A DNA stretch of 64,000 nt from Bacillota bacterium (GCA_023511625.1 JAIMBD010000001.1:248001-312000); one strand, 5' to 3'. Positions 1 to 8,601 are shown, numbered from the stretch's first letter. The notes: generated from the sequence alone by a model not told the origin. Numbers and translations: made by a program.

Positions 1-1
1 G

Positions 2-736
2 GTGTTGTTGGGGCTCGGCTACCTCCTTTTCTTCCTGCGGGTGCCGGAACAGGAGGCGGTGCTGGAGAGCCGGCGGGAGCACCGGCCGCGGCAACCGTTG
101 CGCGAGTTCTTCAACCGGGAACAGGGGAAGGTGTTGCTCCAGGTCTTCCTGTTGACCACCGGGTTTTGGCTGGCTGCGCAACCCGTGCTGTCGTTCACGC
201 CGGGGCTGCTCATCACGGTGCTCCACCAGTCTCCCAAGGCGGTGAGCCTGTTTGAGTTCTGGAGCAACATTCCGGCCATTGCCTTCGTGATCCTGTTCGG
301 CGCGCTCAGCCAGGTCTTGGGCCGCCGCCGCTTCCTCATCGCTATGGGCGGCTGGTTCATGGTGCTCAGCACGTTGTTCTACTACCTCATGATCCACTTC
401 GCCCGCCACGGCGGCGGCTTCGCGCTTTGGGTGGTGGGAGGCCTGGCCATCTTCCTCACCGACAACCCCCTGGCGCCGGTGATTCTCTACCTGGCCGAAC
501 GCTTTCCGGTGCAGCTGCGCTCTACCGGCGTCAGCATTCCCTATCAGTTCGGCCTCATCATTCCGTCGCTCTACAGCTTCTGGCTGTTGGGATTGAGTGC
601 CGTCATGCCCTACGCCTACACTCCGCTGGTGCTCATCGCCCTCGGCGGGGCCATGGTGTTGGTGGCGGGCTTGATGGGACCCGAGACGCGGGACTGGGAC
701 CTGATCCGGCGCGAAGAGACGCCGGCGTCGGCATGA
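2..736 (+). CDS. MFS transporter, C-terminal half (cut by window edge)
   Basis: C-terminal part of a 12-helix Major Facilitator transporter; the N-terminal half lies left of the window. About six hydrophobic helices are visible, with the charged loop GALSQVLGRRR (residues about 99-109) that matches the MFS loop motif repeated in the second half, and the C-terminal PETRDWDL that corresponds to the PETxG tail of the sugar and metabolite:proton symporter branch. The substrate cannot be read from this fragment. It is followed 166 bases later by a small CxxC protein and two paralogous unknown proteins on the same strand, so it may supply or export a substrate for them; that link is inference. Confidence 0.85.
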   Translation: MLLGLGYLLFFLRVPEQEAVLESRREHRPRQPLREFFNREQGKVLLQVFLLTTGFWLAAQPVLSFTPGLLITVLHQSPKAVSLFEFWSNIPAIAFVILFGALSQVLGRRRFLIAMGGWFMVLSTLFYYLMIHFARHGGGFALWVVGGLAIFLTDNPLAPVILYLAERFPVQLRSTGVSIPYQFGLIIPSLYSFWLLGLSAVMPYAYTPLVLIALGGAMVLVAGLMGPETRDWDLIRREETPASA

Positions 737-902
737 CCCTGTCGGGCCGGATCAGGAAGTTCCCCGCTTTCGCCTCGCTCGTAGTACCATGGGGGAGGGA
801 CACCTGAAGTCGCCGGGGTCCCCGGGCGCAATCGCTGGGGCTTCGGGGGCTTTTCGGCACCGCCGTTTTCTTGGGAGCAGGTGAGAGGGGAGGAGACCGG
901 CT

Positions 903-1157
903 ATGGCGGCATCCAACGTCGCGTTGGAAGAGGCCTTGCAGGAGATTCGGGCTGGGTTGGCTGCAGACGGATTCGATGTGGAAGTGGAGGATTGGCAGGA
1001 GGGCGGCCGCTTGGCCCTGAAGGTCACGGCGGGGGCCGAGGCGTGCCTGGACTGCTTGTTGCCCGAACCGGTGCTTGCGGCGATGGTCGAGGACATCCTT
1101 GGCCGCCATGGCGTGAGCGTGCGCGAGGTGGCGCTGTCGTTACCGGTCGAGGAATGA
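903..1157 (+). CDS. small CxxC protein resembling a NifU C-terminal domain
   Basis: An 84-residue soluble, acidic protein. It starts at ATG 903 behind a strong ribosome site (GGGAGGAG, 7 bases upstream). The order helix, strand, then C48-x-x-C51, then helix and a final VxxV strand follows the plan of the NifU C-terminal Fe-S scaffold domain, where a CxxC pair closes the loop after the second strand. The flanking residues differ from the usual GxCxxC, so cluster binding is only suggested. It sits 79 bases upstream of the first of two tandem DGLPV-motif proteins and is probably co-transcribed with them. It may carry or transfer a metal or sulfur ligand for them, which is inference. Confidence 0.7.
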   Translation: MAASNVALEEALQEIRAGLAADGFDVEVEDWQEGGRLALKVTAGAEACLDCLLPEPVLAAMVEDILGRHGVSVREVALSLPVEE

Positions 1158-1236
1158 TGGCAGCGGTGGGGGGAGCCCGGGCCGGGCACGGCCTGCTCCC
1201 CCCGGCGCTTTGACGGCCGCGAGAGGGGGAGTAGAC

Positions 1237-2310
1237 GTGACGGAAGACGCCCAAATGGGCGCGGTGTTGGCCATGGAGGCCGGCTACGAGGCGGGGTGGA
1301 GCGATGGCTTGCCGGTCTTGCCGCCGGTGCGCGAGAAGGTCGACGAGTTTTTGCGCTGGACGCCCCGCCGCCCGGACGAGGTTTTGCTGACCTTTGAGCA
1401 CGTGGGGCGGGAATGCACGGTGGAATTGGCGGCGGCCAACGCGGTCATGGCCGGATGCCGCCCGGAGTACCTCCCGGTGGTCATCGCGGCCCTGGAAGCG
1501 ATTCGGGCCGAGGGAGTGGCCACAGTGGGCGCGTGGCAGAGCACCACCGGCAGTGCCCCGCTGTTGGTGGTCAACGGGCCCGTGCGCCAGGCCTTGGGAT
1601 TTAACAGCGCCGGCAACGTGTTCGGTCCCGGATTTCGGGCCAACGCCACCGTCGGTCGCGCCATCCGGCTCATCATCCTCAACGTCTTTGGGATCCGCCC
1701 GCACGATTTGGAACAGGCCACGCAGGGCACTCCCGCCAAATACACCTGTTGCATTGCCGAGAACGAGGAGCAGAGCCCCTGGGAGCCCTTGCACGTCGAT
1801 CTCGGATACCCCAAGGATGCAGGGGTGGTCTCGTCTTTGCACGTGCGCAGCATCGACTTTCTGGACAACCGGCAAGCCAACCGGCCTGAGCAGCTGTTGA
1901 ACGACCTGGCCAACAGCATCACCCGCACCGGGGCCCAGGTCAACGCGCGCACCACCGTGCTGGTGGTGCTAGGACCTGAGCACGCGCAGTGGCTGGCCGC
2001 ACAGGGCTACAGCAAGGCGGACGTTCGCCAAGCCCTGTGGGAGCGGGCAGTGCGGTCCTACCGAGACCTGGCCCGCGCCGGCAAGGAGGCCGTAGACCAA
2101 CCGTTGGGCTGGCGCAGGCCCCATCGAGCCGAGGACGGCCCTCAACCCGATCCGGACACCATGATCCGGTTGGTCCAGCGCCCCGAGGACATCGTGCTGG
2201 TGGTGGCCGGTGCGGCCAACGCCGGAGTGTCGGCGGTTGCCCACGCGCTCGGCGCCAGTCTCAACCCCGACTTCCAGGGCTTGGGTAGTGCCCGGATCGA
2301 CACGGTGTGA
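1237..2310 (+). CDS. DGLPV-motif conserved protein, paralog 1
   Basis: A soluble 357-residue protein of unknown function. GTG 1237 is preferred because GAGAGGGGGA lies six bases upstream; a TTG at 1210 would add nine residues without a ribosome site. Visible features are DGLPVLPP (D23-V27), RECTVELAA with C60, AGCRPEY with C74, a QSTTG/VNGP/GPGFRANATVGRAIR block near residues 110-150, and the pair C171-C172. All but one cysteine of that last pair are shared with the next gene. The DGLPVxPP plus CxPEY pattern resembles proteins I recall being annotated near the UGSC (seleno)protein family, but that name is tentative. Conserved cysteines suggest thiol or metal chemistry; there is no signal peptide. 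Confidence 0.85.
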   Translation: MTEDAQMGAVLAMEAGYEAGWSDGLPVLPPVREKVDEFLRWTPRRPDEVLLTFEHVGRECTVELAAANAVMAGCRPEYLPVVIAALEAIRAEGVATVGAWQSTTGSAPLLVVNGPVRQALGFNSAGNVFGPGFRANATVGRAIRLIILNVFGIRPHDLEQATQGTPAKYTCCIAENEEQSPWEPLHVDLGYPKDAGVVSSLHVRSIDFLDNRQANRPEQLLNDLANSITRTGAQVNARTTVLVVLGPEHAQWLAAQGYSKADVRQALWERAVRSYRDLARAGKEAVDQPLGWRRPHRAEDGPQPDPDTMIRLVQRPEDIVLVVAGAANAGVSAVAHALGASLNPDFQGLGSARIDTV

Positions 2311-2373
2311 ATCGGCAACCAGGGCCAAGGGCAAAGTGCCCGTTGGCCTTCGCGCGGGAAAGGAGGCGCCCAG

Positions 2374-3438
2374 GTGGCGGCGGCAATGGACCCAGAGGCG
2401 GCTTTTACCGCCAACGAGTACTATTTCGAACAAGGGTGGGCCGATGGCCTGCCGGTCATCCCTCCCACGCCGGAGCGGTTGCAGGCTTTCCTGGCGACCA
2501 CCGACCGGGCTCCAGACGAGGTCTTGTGGCGCATGGAGGCCTTGGGGCGCGAGTGCACGGTGGAATTGGCGGCCATCAACGCCATTTTGGCCGGATGCCG
2601 GCCCGAGTATTTCCCAGTCGTGCTGGCGGCGTTTGAGGCCGTGGTAGACGAGGGGGCTCCGGCCATCGGGGCATGGCAAAGTACCACCGGAGGAGCGCCG
2701 ATGCTCATCGTCAACGGCCCCGTGCGCCAAAAGCTGGGGTTCAACGCGCGGGGCAACGTGTTCGGCCCCGGGTTTCGCGCCAATGCCACCGTCGGTCGGG
2801 CCATCCGGCTCATCATCGCCAACGTCTTCGGCCTGAAGCCCCACGAACTCGACCAGGCCACCCAAGGCACGCCGGGCCGCTACACGCTCTGCATCGCCGA
2901 AAACGAAGAGGAGAGTCCCTGGGAGCCGCTGCACGTTCAGTTGGGTTATCGACCCGAAGACAGCGTGGTCTCGGCCTTACACATCCGCAGCTGCGACTTC
3001 GTCGACAACCGGCACACCGAAGACCCCGAGGCCATCCTGTTTGACCTGGTCGACACCGTGTGTCGCACCGGCGTCCTGGTGCGCCCTCAGCAGTGGGCCA
3101 TCTTGGTGATGGGGCCGGAACACGCCCAACAGTTGGCGCGCCGCGGCTACTCCAAACGCGACGTGCAGCAGTACGTGTACGAGCACGCCGGCCATCGGGT
3201 GGCGGAATTGGCCAAAGTAGGCAAAGACGGCATCGAAGAGCCGATTCGCTTCACGCGGCCCGCGACGCCAGAAGAGCAGGCGGCGACAGCGCCAGACACT
3301 TGGCGGCCGTATCTCGCCTCCCCCGACCACGTGTTGGTGGTGGTGGCCGGGGCGAACAACGGCGGAGTCTCCACCGTGGTGCAGCCGTTCTCCAATCGGC
3401 GCAAGTTTCCCGGCACCGCCTTGGTGCAAAGCCGCTGA
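2374..3438 (+). CDS. DGLPV-motif conserved protein, paralog 2
   Basis: A 354-residue paralog of the preceding protein; the two align without large gaps over nearly the full length, so this is a tandem duplication. GTG 2374 follows GGAAAGGAGG by seven bases. It keeps DGLPV (D24), RECTVE (C61), AGCRPEY (C75), QSTTG, GPGFRANATVGRAIR, CIAENEE and GPEHAQ. It replaces the CC pair of paralog 1 with LC and differs most in the C-terminal 60 residues. The retained diads suggest both copies keep the same fold and perhaps form a hetero-oligomer, which is inference. The catalysed reaction is unknown. It is the last gene of the 2-3438 cluster. Confidence 0.85.
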   Translation: MAAAMDPEAAFTANEYYFEQGWADGLPVIPPTPERLQAFLATTDRAPDEVLWRMEALGRECTVELAAINAILAGCRPEYFPVVLAAFEAVVDEGAPAIGAWQSTTGGAPMLIVNGPVRQKLGFNARGNVFGPGFRANATVGRAIRLIIANVFGLKPHELDQATQGTPGRYTLCIAENEEESPWEPLHVQLGYRPEDSVVSALHIRSCDFVDNRHTEDPEAILFDLVDTVCRTGVLVRPQQWAILVMGPEHAQQLARRGYSKRDVQQYVYEHAGHRVAELAKVGKDGIEEPIRFTRPATPEEQAATAPDTWRPYLASPDHVLVVVAGANNGGVSTVVQPFSNRRKFPGTALVQSR

Positions 3439-3701
3439 AGAAGGCCCCGTCTAGCTGGGCGCTAAGTCCGGGAGTCTGTCCGCCGACCTTCGACGGTCAG
3501 GCTCCTTGAGCGCTTGGCCCTTCGCCCCGGTGCGTCGCATGCTTGCTGCTCCTCGTCTTTCGATGCAAAACCCCATCCGCTCCGGGCTGACGCAAGGCGA
3601 CAGAAGAGCCCGGCCGTCATGGGCGGCAGGGGAAAGGTCCCCCTTAAGTTAGTGAAGAGGGAGTTAAGGCGTCGGGTGCCCCCAGAAACGGGCGGGATGC
3701 C
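3439..3701. other. non-coding stretch downstream of the tandem paralogs
   Basis: No ORF with a ribosome site is seen. The region has a weak hairpin (GACC/GGTC near 3486) and a block around 3570-3660 with GACGCAAGGC and ATGGGCGGCAGGGG segments that superficially recall a c-di-GMP-I riboswitch but lacks the GAAA-capped P2 stem (see rejected items). Confidence 0.4.
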
Positions 3702-4151
3702 TTACGGCCAGTCCGCTGACCACGGTGACGCGTGGGGGGCGGGGGCCTGACGCCGCCGGGCGGACCGCCGCGCCCGCTCTGACCGCAAGAGCCGCCAGCC
3801 TGACGGTCGAGGCCGCCGGCGGCGGCTCGGTCGCAACCGGCGGACGGGCCAGACCCAGATCAGGGCTCCGGCCCCGGCCACGCTGAAGGCCGCCGTCCAA
3901 AGCTCCATCCAGGCCAGCCGGGCGACAAGCCCGGTCCATAGCGCCCACCCGGTCCAGGTGGTGGCGGCCAGCGTGGCAAGGCCGATGGCGATGACGGCGG
4001 CTACGCGCCGCCACCGGTAGCGTTGGGCCGGGGAGATAGGCAACCACGGCCCCCAACGCCAGAGGCCTCCCCGCGGAAGCGGCACCACCCGGCAGGGGGC
4101 CGTGCGAGACGGCGGCCCGCTGCCTTCAAAGCCACCGGGGCGAACATCCAC
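3702..4151 (-). CDS. possible two-helix membrane protein with Arg-rich tail
   Basis: Predicted from sequence character only. Starting at GTG 4151, which has GGGAGG about ten bases upstream on the minus strand, the reading frame gives about 149 residues. There are two long hydrophobic segments (AAVIAIGLATLAATTW and a second ending in GALIWVW) and a strongly basic C-terminal third. No family is recognised. A longer start at 4169 is possible. It is divergent from surE. In such GC-rich DNA arginine- and proline-rich tails can be spurious, so the gene call is moderate at best. Confidence 0.4.
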   Translation of the reverse strand: MDVRPGGFEGSGPPSRTAPCRVVPLPRGGLWRWGPWLPISPAQRYRWRRVAAVIAIGLATLAATTWTGWALWTGLVARLAWMELWTAAFSVAGAGALIWVWPVRRLRPSRRRRPRPSGWRLLRSERARRSARRRQAPAPHASPWSADWP

Positions 4152-4526
4152 GCTCTGCTCCCTCCCCAACCTGGTCGAACTCCGGTACCCGCGCCGTCTT
4201 CCCGTTGGCGCCGTTTCTCGTGCGGACCCGGGGCCTTTTGGGTCCCCTTCGGGCCTTCTGCCTTCCTGCGCCTAGCCCCTCTCGCTGGTCTTTCTTCTGC
4301 ATCCTAACCGTGACCTGTTAAGGGGCGATAAACCCCGCATAAATTCGCCGTTAAGGCCCGGTAAGCCATCGGCCCTTTTAGGGCATTTGGCCTAACCCAA
4401 ACTTCATTGCGGCGCAACGCCGCCTTCCCGGGATGTTAATGCCGCTCTGCTGTACTGAAAGACGAAGGCTCGAAAGGCGAAAATCTGCCGCCGGCGACCA
4501 CAGGGAGCGGCGGCTTTGGGGAGGCG
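4152..4526. other. divergent intergenic region upstream of surE
   Basis: 375 bases without a gene between a minus-strand ORF and surE. Its right part (4315-4440) is less GC-rich than its surroundings and carries several TTAA-containing words plus a GGGG/CCCC inverted repeat (4322-4338). It probably holds the promoter of surE, but no convincing -35/-10 pair was found. The surE ribosome site TTTGGGGAGGCG ends at 4525. Confidence 0.4.
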
Positions 4527-5336
4527 ATGCGGGTGTTGGTGGTGCTGACCAACGACGACGGGATCGCGGCGGTGGGGCTCAAGGTCCTGACGCTGGTGGC
4601 GCGCGGGCTGGGGAGCGAGATCGCAGTGGTGGCCCCAGGCGAGGATCGGAGCGGTCAATCGCAGGCGATTACGGTAGCCGGGCCGGTGGAGTGCGAGGGA
4701 CGGCCGGATGCGGCGCCGCTGCGCCGGTATGCAGTCCGCGGGACCCCGGCCGATTGCGCCCGCCTCGTGGCCGGGGGGTGGCTCGGACAAAAGCCCGACC
4801 TTTTGATGGCGGGGGTCAATCACGGGCCCAACTTGGGCGAAGACATCTACGCCTCTGGCACCGTCGGGGCGGCGCGCTTGGCGGCCTGTCGCAAGATTCC
4901 TGCCGTCGCGGTGTCCTCGCTCAGCAGCGACTGGGCGTGGGTGGCCAAGACCCTCCTGCGCTACCTGCCTCTGGTGGCCGGCTGGGCCGTGGCCTGGCCT
5001 GGAGTGGTCTTTAACCTCAATCTGCCCCCGTTCGGGGGCCAGATAGCGCGATGGACACGGCTCAGCCGCGGCTGGTTCGAGGAGCAGCTAGAGGTTGGGG
5101 ATCAGGGGGCGGGTCGGCGTGACGCCGTGCGCTTCGTGCGACGTCGGCTTCCCCACACACCGTTTGCCGCCGAGGACGCCAGTGCCGTTACCAGTGGCAT
5201 GGTCTCGGTCACGCCGCTTGCGGTCTGGGACGGGGTCGATATCTGGGAAATGCTGGGGGTCCAGCCCGGCGAGCCCTTGCAGGCGCCGGCGGTGACGTGG
5301 GACGCGGCCGCCAGCCCCCGGCCCGTCTGGGGCTAG
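4527..5336 (+). CDS. surE: 5'-nucleotidase SurE
   Basis: SurE is a metal-dependent survival-protein phosphatase that dephosphorylates nucleoside 5'- and 3'-monophosphates and, in characterised members, cleaves short polyphosphate. The 269-residue length fits the family. The N-terminal LTNDDGI block (N9, D10, D11) supplies the metal ligands. A conserved serine-containing GEDRSGQSQ loop follows, and GVNHGPNLGEDIYASGTVGAA contains the family asparagine and the YxSGTVGAA signature (here YASGTVGAA). It starts at ATG 4527 behind GGGGAGGCG. The EAL-domain gene begins 11 bases after its stop, so the two are probably one transcript. This places a nucleotide phosphatase beside c-di-GMP turnover genes and phosphate-permease homologs. 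Confidence 0.93.
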   Translation: MRVLVVLTNDDGIAAVGLKVLTLVARGLGSEIAVVAPGEDRSGQSQAITVAGPVECEGRPDAAPLRRYAVRGTPADCARLVAGGWLGQKPDLLMAGVNHGPNLGEDIYASGTVGAARLAACRKIPAVAVSSLSSDWAWVAKTLLRYLPLVAGWAVAWPGVVFNLNLPPFGGQIARWTRLSRGWFEEQLEVGDQGAGRRDAVRFVRRRLPHTPFAAEDASAVTSGMVSVTPLAVWDGVDIWEMLGVQPGEPLQAPAVTWDAAASPRPVWG

Positions 5337-5347
5337 CCGGGGCAAAG

Positions 5348-6187
5348 ATGGGGGCGATGGCAGTGGCGGTGGGCACGGCGTCGAGCGAGCTTAAGGCGGC
5401 CGTGGAGGCTCCCAGTCGCTGGCAAGGACATGTTTTGGGAATCCAGACGGCGTTTCAGCCCATCCGCCGACTCGACACCTTGGCGGTCGTCGGCTACGAG
5501 GCACTGTTGCGGATAGTGGACCGTTGTTGCCGCAAACCGATCGCCGTCCCGGAGTGGATCGCCGCCTACAAGGTAGAGGGCGGGACGGAGGCCTTGGGCC
5601 ACGCCGAGCGGTGGTGGTGGACGCACCATCTTCAGCGCGCGGCGGGGTTGGGCGCGCCCGGTGGGCGGTGGCTGTTTCTCAACGCCGAGCCGCGTACGCT
5701 CCTCGGACAAGACCTTGCAGGGCTGGGCGGAGACGGCCAGGGATGGGGCCGCCGGGTAGTGGTGGAGGTCACCGAACGCGAGCGCGAGACCTTGACCCGC
5801 AGCGAGTGGGACGCCGTGGGACGGGCCATCCGCGCCCAGGGTTGGCAGGTGGCCCTCGACGACTGGGACCTCCTTGCCGGTGACTGGAGTGCCATCGAGG
5901 GCCTGGCGCCAAACTGGATCAAGATTCCGGCACCGGCGCTGTCTGGTGTCCGGGGAGATGAAGACGCGGCGCGCGCGCGGGTGGCGGCATTGGCCACGGG
6001 GGGGATCCGGGTGGTGATGGAGGGGATTGCCGACGCCGACGTTCTTCAGTCCGCCCGCGCCTTGGCGGTGCCGTTCGGACAGGGGTATTTCTTGGGCCGG
6101 CCGCGTCCGATCTCTGATGGGAGCGCCTCGCCTCGGAAGGGGAGCTCCGGCGCCTGGGGTCCCGGGAAGGGGTCGCACCGAGTTTAA
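5348..6187 (+). CDS. EAL-domain protein (c-di-GMP phosphodiesterase-like)
   Basis: A single-domain EAL protein of about 279 residues, with no membrane segment or attached sensor. The EAL signature is YEALLR (E51). It is followed by LNAEP (substrate Asn), VVVEVTER (ExxE metal site), LDDWD (the usual DDFG pair of aspartates), WIKIP (catalytic lysine), VMEGI (glutamate of the EGVE strand) and FGQGYFLGRP (QGY). Thus the metal and catalytic residues persist, but loop 6, normally DFGTGYSS, reads DWDLLAGDWS. Loop 6 controls dimerisation and activity, so it may be weakly active or a binding protein. The start is taken at ATG 5348, just after surE; ATG 5357 is an alternative. The next gene carries GGDEF. 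Confidence 0.85.
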   Translation: MGAMAVAVGTASSELKAAVEAPSRWQGHVLGIQTAFQPIRRLDTLAVVGYEALLRIVDRCCRKPIAVPEWIAAYKVEGGTEALGHAERWWWTHHLQRAAGLGAPGGRWLFLNAEPRTLLGQDLAGLGGDGQGWGRRVVVEVTERERETLTRSEWDAVGRAIRAQGWQVALDDWDLLAGDWSAIEGLAPNWIKIPAPALSGVRGDEDAARARVAALATGGIRVVMEGIADADVLQSARALAVPFGQGYFLGRPRPISDGSASPRKGSSGAWGPGKGSHRV

Positions 6188-6228
6188 CCGGAAAAGCCGC
6201 ACGCGCTTTCAGGGAAAGGAGGAGCGCC

Positions 6229-8601
6229 GTGGAGCAGACGGCTCAGAGCGTGCTCCAGGTGCTAGACGAAACGCCGGTCACGCCCTACCACTGGCGGACC
6301 ATCCTCACCACCGGTCTTGGGTTTTTTACCGATGCCTACGACCTTTTCATCATCGGCACGGCGACCAGCTGGCTTGCACCCCGCTGGCACCTCGGCGCCT
6401 GGCAGGTAGGGCTTTTGAACAGCACGGCACTCTTGGCTTCGGTGGCCGGATGCCTCGGACTGGGATGGTGGATGGATCGCCTCGGGCGACGGGCGCTCTA
6501 CGGGCTCGAAGCGGCGCTTCTGACGGTGGGGGCGGTGGTCTCGGCGCTTGCGCCCAATTTTTTAGGGCTGTTGTCGGGGCGCGCCCTGGTGGGACTAGGG
6601 GTGGGGGGCGATTATCCGGCCAGCGCCGTCATCGTCAGCGAGTTTGCCAACCGCTCCGACCGCGGGCGGCTGGTGACGCTGGTCTTCGCCATGCAGGGGC
6701 TCGGGCTTTTGGCGGGGCCGGGTGTGGCGTTGGCCCTCGCGGCACTGGGACTCGAAGGCCGTTGGGGTTGGCGGCTTTGCCTCGGCTTGGGCGCCGTTCC
6801 CGCCCTGGCCGCGTTTTTCTTGCGGCGGGGCATGGCCGAGACGCCGCGCTTTGCCCTGCATGTGCGCGGAGACGTGGAGGGGGCCCGGGCGGCGGTAAGC
6901 CGCGTCGTCGGCGGCCGAGTGCCGAGTATGGCTCCGGCGCGCAGTGCCGTACCGCCTTCGGAGCCGTGGCGGCTATTTCGTCCCCCGTTAAGCCGCCGGT
7001 TGGCGGCGGCGACGGCGGCGTGGTTTTTGGTCGATGTCGCCTTTTACGGGCTTGGGATCTTCTCGCAACCGGTCTTGGCGCAGTTAGGCCAGGCCCTTCC
7101 GGGATGGTCGCCCCCTGCGCTTGCGCTGGCGGTGTTCGCCCTAAGCGCCCTGCCCGGCTACCTGGTTGCGGCATGGCAGATGGACCGCATGGGCCGGCGC
7201 GCCATCCAGACCCTGGGGTTTTCGGTGATGGCCGCAGCATACGCCCTGCTGGCGGTGATGGCCGGCCGGCCTCTCTCCAATGGGCTGCTGCTCGTGATCC
7301 TGTATGCCCTCAGCTATTTCTTTGTGGAATTCGGGCCCAACGCCACCACCTTTCTTTATCCCTCGGAACTGTTTCCCACGCCGGTGCGCGGTCAGGGCCA
7401 CGGCATTGCAGCTGCGGGGGGCAAGCTCGGGGCGTGGTTGGCAGCTTTTTGCTTTCCGTGGGCGCTTTCGGCCCTCGGAGCCCGGGTGGTGTTTTTCGGA
7501 TTGGCCGGCTCGGCCCTGGCCGGCGTGGCGGTCACCTGCCTTCTGCTCCCGGAACCCAAGCGACAGAGCTTAGAAGAGCTCAGCCACGGTTCGGGCGCCA
7601 CCTTGCACGAGACCTACTCGCGCATCCTGGAAGCCTTGAGCCAAGAGCGGGTGGCCGACGCCATGGCGGCCGAGGCGGCCATCTTGACCGGGGCCGACTG
7701 GGCGCTGGTGCACGAGGTCGAAGACGGGCGCAGGCGCTATGCGCTGCGGGGGTGGTACCCGCCAGAGGCGGCGCGGCTGCTGGCGGAGGACGGGGGGCCG
7801 GCCGCGGGGCTGGTGGGACAGGTGGACCGCTCCCGGCAGCCGGTGTGGATCCGGGGCGGGGCCGGGGAACGCTTTGGGCCTGCCCGCTCGGCCGTGGCTT
7901 TGCCCCTGGTCGACCGGACCCAGATGGTCGGGGTGTTGAGCCTTTGGCACCGCGATGCCGACGGCATGGGGGCGGCCCAAGTCCAGGCCCTGGGCCGATT
8001 TTTGCGGGTGGCCGCTTTGGCGCTGGCCTATCAGCGCCAATACCGGTCTTTGGCCGAACAGGCCCTGACCGATCCCCTGACGCAGCTCTTGAATCGGCGC
8101 GGGCTCGAACTCGAAATCGAGCGCCGGCGAGGACTCGCGGCGCGCTTTGCCTTTGTGCTTTGGGATCTCGACCGCTTCAAGGCCCATAACGATACCTGGG
8201 GCCACCAGAGCGGGGACGCCGTGCTGGCGGCCATCGGTGAGCACCTGCGGGCGGTGTTGGGCCCCAACGATGCCGCCGCGCGCCTCGGTGGGGACGAGTT
8301 TATCCTCCTCCTGGACGGCACGGCTACCCCTGAAGCGGCGCGGGCGCAATTGGCGGTCCTGGCTCCGGACGCCCTGCTGGCGCGATTTGGCCTTGGCCTC
8401 AGCATGGGCATCAGCCTCTATCCCTTGGATGGCGATACCTATCAAACCCTGTACCGCGTGGCGGACCGGCGGCTTTACGCCGCCAAACAACGCGGAGGCG
8501 GCCGGGCCGTGGCGGGCGACGACGAGGGAGCGCCGCCGCGCGATCCGCGGGCCTTCACCAATCCTTCACCACACGTTAACACACCCTTCGCCGGGGATTA
8601 A
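6229..8601 (+). CDS. phosphate-permease-type MFS transporter fused to GAF and GGDEF domains
   Basis: A 790-residue fusion. Residues about 20-450 form a complete 12-helix MFS transporter of the phosphate:proton symporter (PHS) type: GLGVGGDYPASA, DVAFYGLGI and FGPNATTFLYPSELFP closely match the PHS signatures known from Pho84-like permeases, and PEPK (441-444) is the usual MFS tail. Residues about 463-605 look like a GAF domain. Residues 613-770 are a diguanylate cyclase domain with DPLTQLLNRR, WDLDRFKAHND and an intact GGDEF (687-691). The RxxD inhibitory site before GGDEF reads GPND, so classical product inhibition is probably absent. ATG 6229 follows AAAGGAGGAG. This suggests transport-coupled c-di-GMP synthesis at the membrane (inference). 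It lies 41 bases after the EAL gene. Confidence 0.92.
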   Translation: MEQTAQSVLQVLDETPVTPYHWRTILTTGLGFFTDAYDLFIIGTATSWLAPRWHLGAWQVGLLNSTALLASVAGCLGLGWWMDRLGRRALYGLEAALLTVGAVVSALAPNFLGLLSGRALVGLGVGGDYPASAVIVSEFANRSDRGRLVTLVFAMQGLGLLAGPGVALALAALGLEGRWGWRLCLGLGAVPALAAFFLRRGMAETPRFALHVRGDVEGARAAVSRVVGGRVPSMAPARSAVPPSEPWRLFRPPLSRRLAAATAAWFLVDVAFYGLGIFSQPVLAQLGQALPGWSPPALALAVFALSALPGYLVAAWQMDRMGRRAIQTLGFSVMAAAYALLAVMAGRPLSNGLLLVILYALSYFFVEFGPNATTFLYPSELFPTPVRGQGHGIAAAGGKLGAWLAAFCFPWALSALGARVVFFGLAGSALAGVAVTCLLLPEPKRQSLEELSHGSGATLHETYSRILEALSQERVADAMAAEAAILTGADWALVHEVEDGRRRYALRGWYPPEAARLLAEDGGPAAGLVGQVDRSRQPVWIRGGAGERFGPARSAVALPLVDRTQMVGVLSLWHRDADGMGAAQVQALGRFLRVAALALAYQRQYRSLAEQALTDPLTQLLNRRGLELEIERRRGLAARFAFVLWDLDRFKAHNDTWGHQSGDAVLAAIGEHLRAVLGPNDAAARLGGDEFILLLDGTATPEAARAQLAVLAPDALLARFGLGLSMGISLYPLDGDTYQTLYRVADRRLYAAKQRGGGRAVAGDDEGAPPRDPRAFTNPSPHVNTPFAGD

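Noticed and set aside
3540-3680. Possible c-di-GMP-I (GEMM) riboswitch upstream of the c-di-GMP gene cluster
   Set aside because: GCAAAACC, GACGCAAGGC and ATGG...GGGG words are present in the right order, but the GAAA-capped P2 helix and the GGGTTACC-like closing strand are missing, and the next plus-strand gene starts almost 900 bases away. A covariance-model search (Rfam RF01051) would decide.
6027-8189. 720-codon alternative frame over the MFS-GGDEF gene
   Set aside because: It is an antiphase shadow: Arg/Gly/Pro-rich, lacking membrane periodicity, while the other frame carries two recognised domain families.
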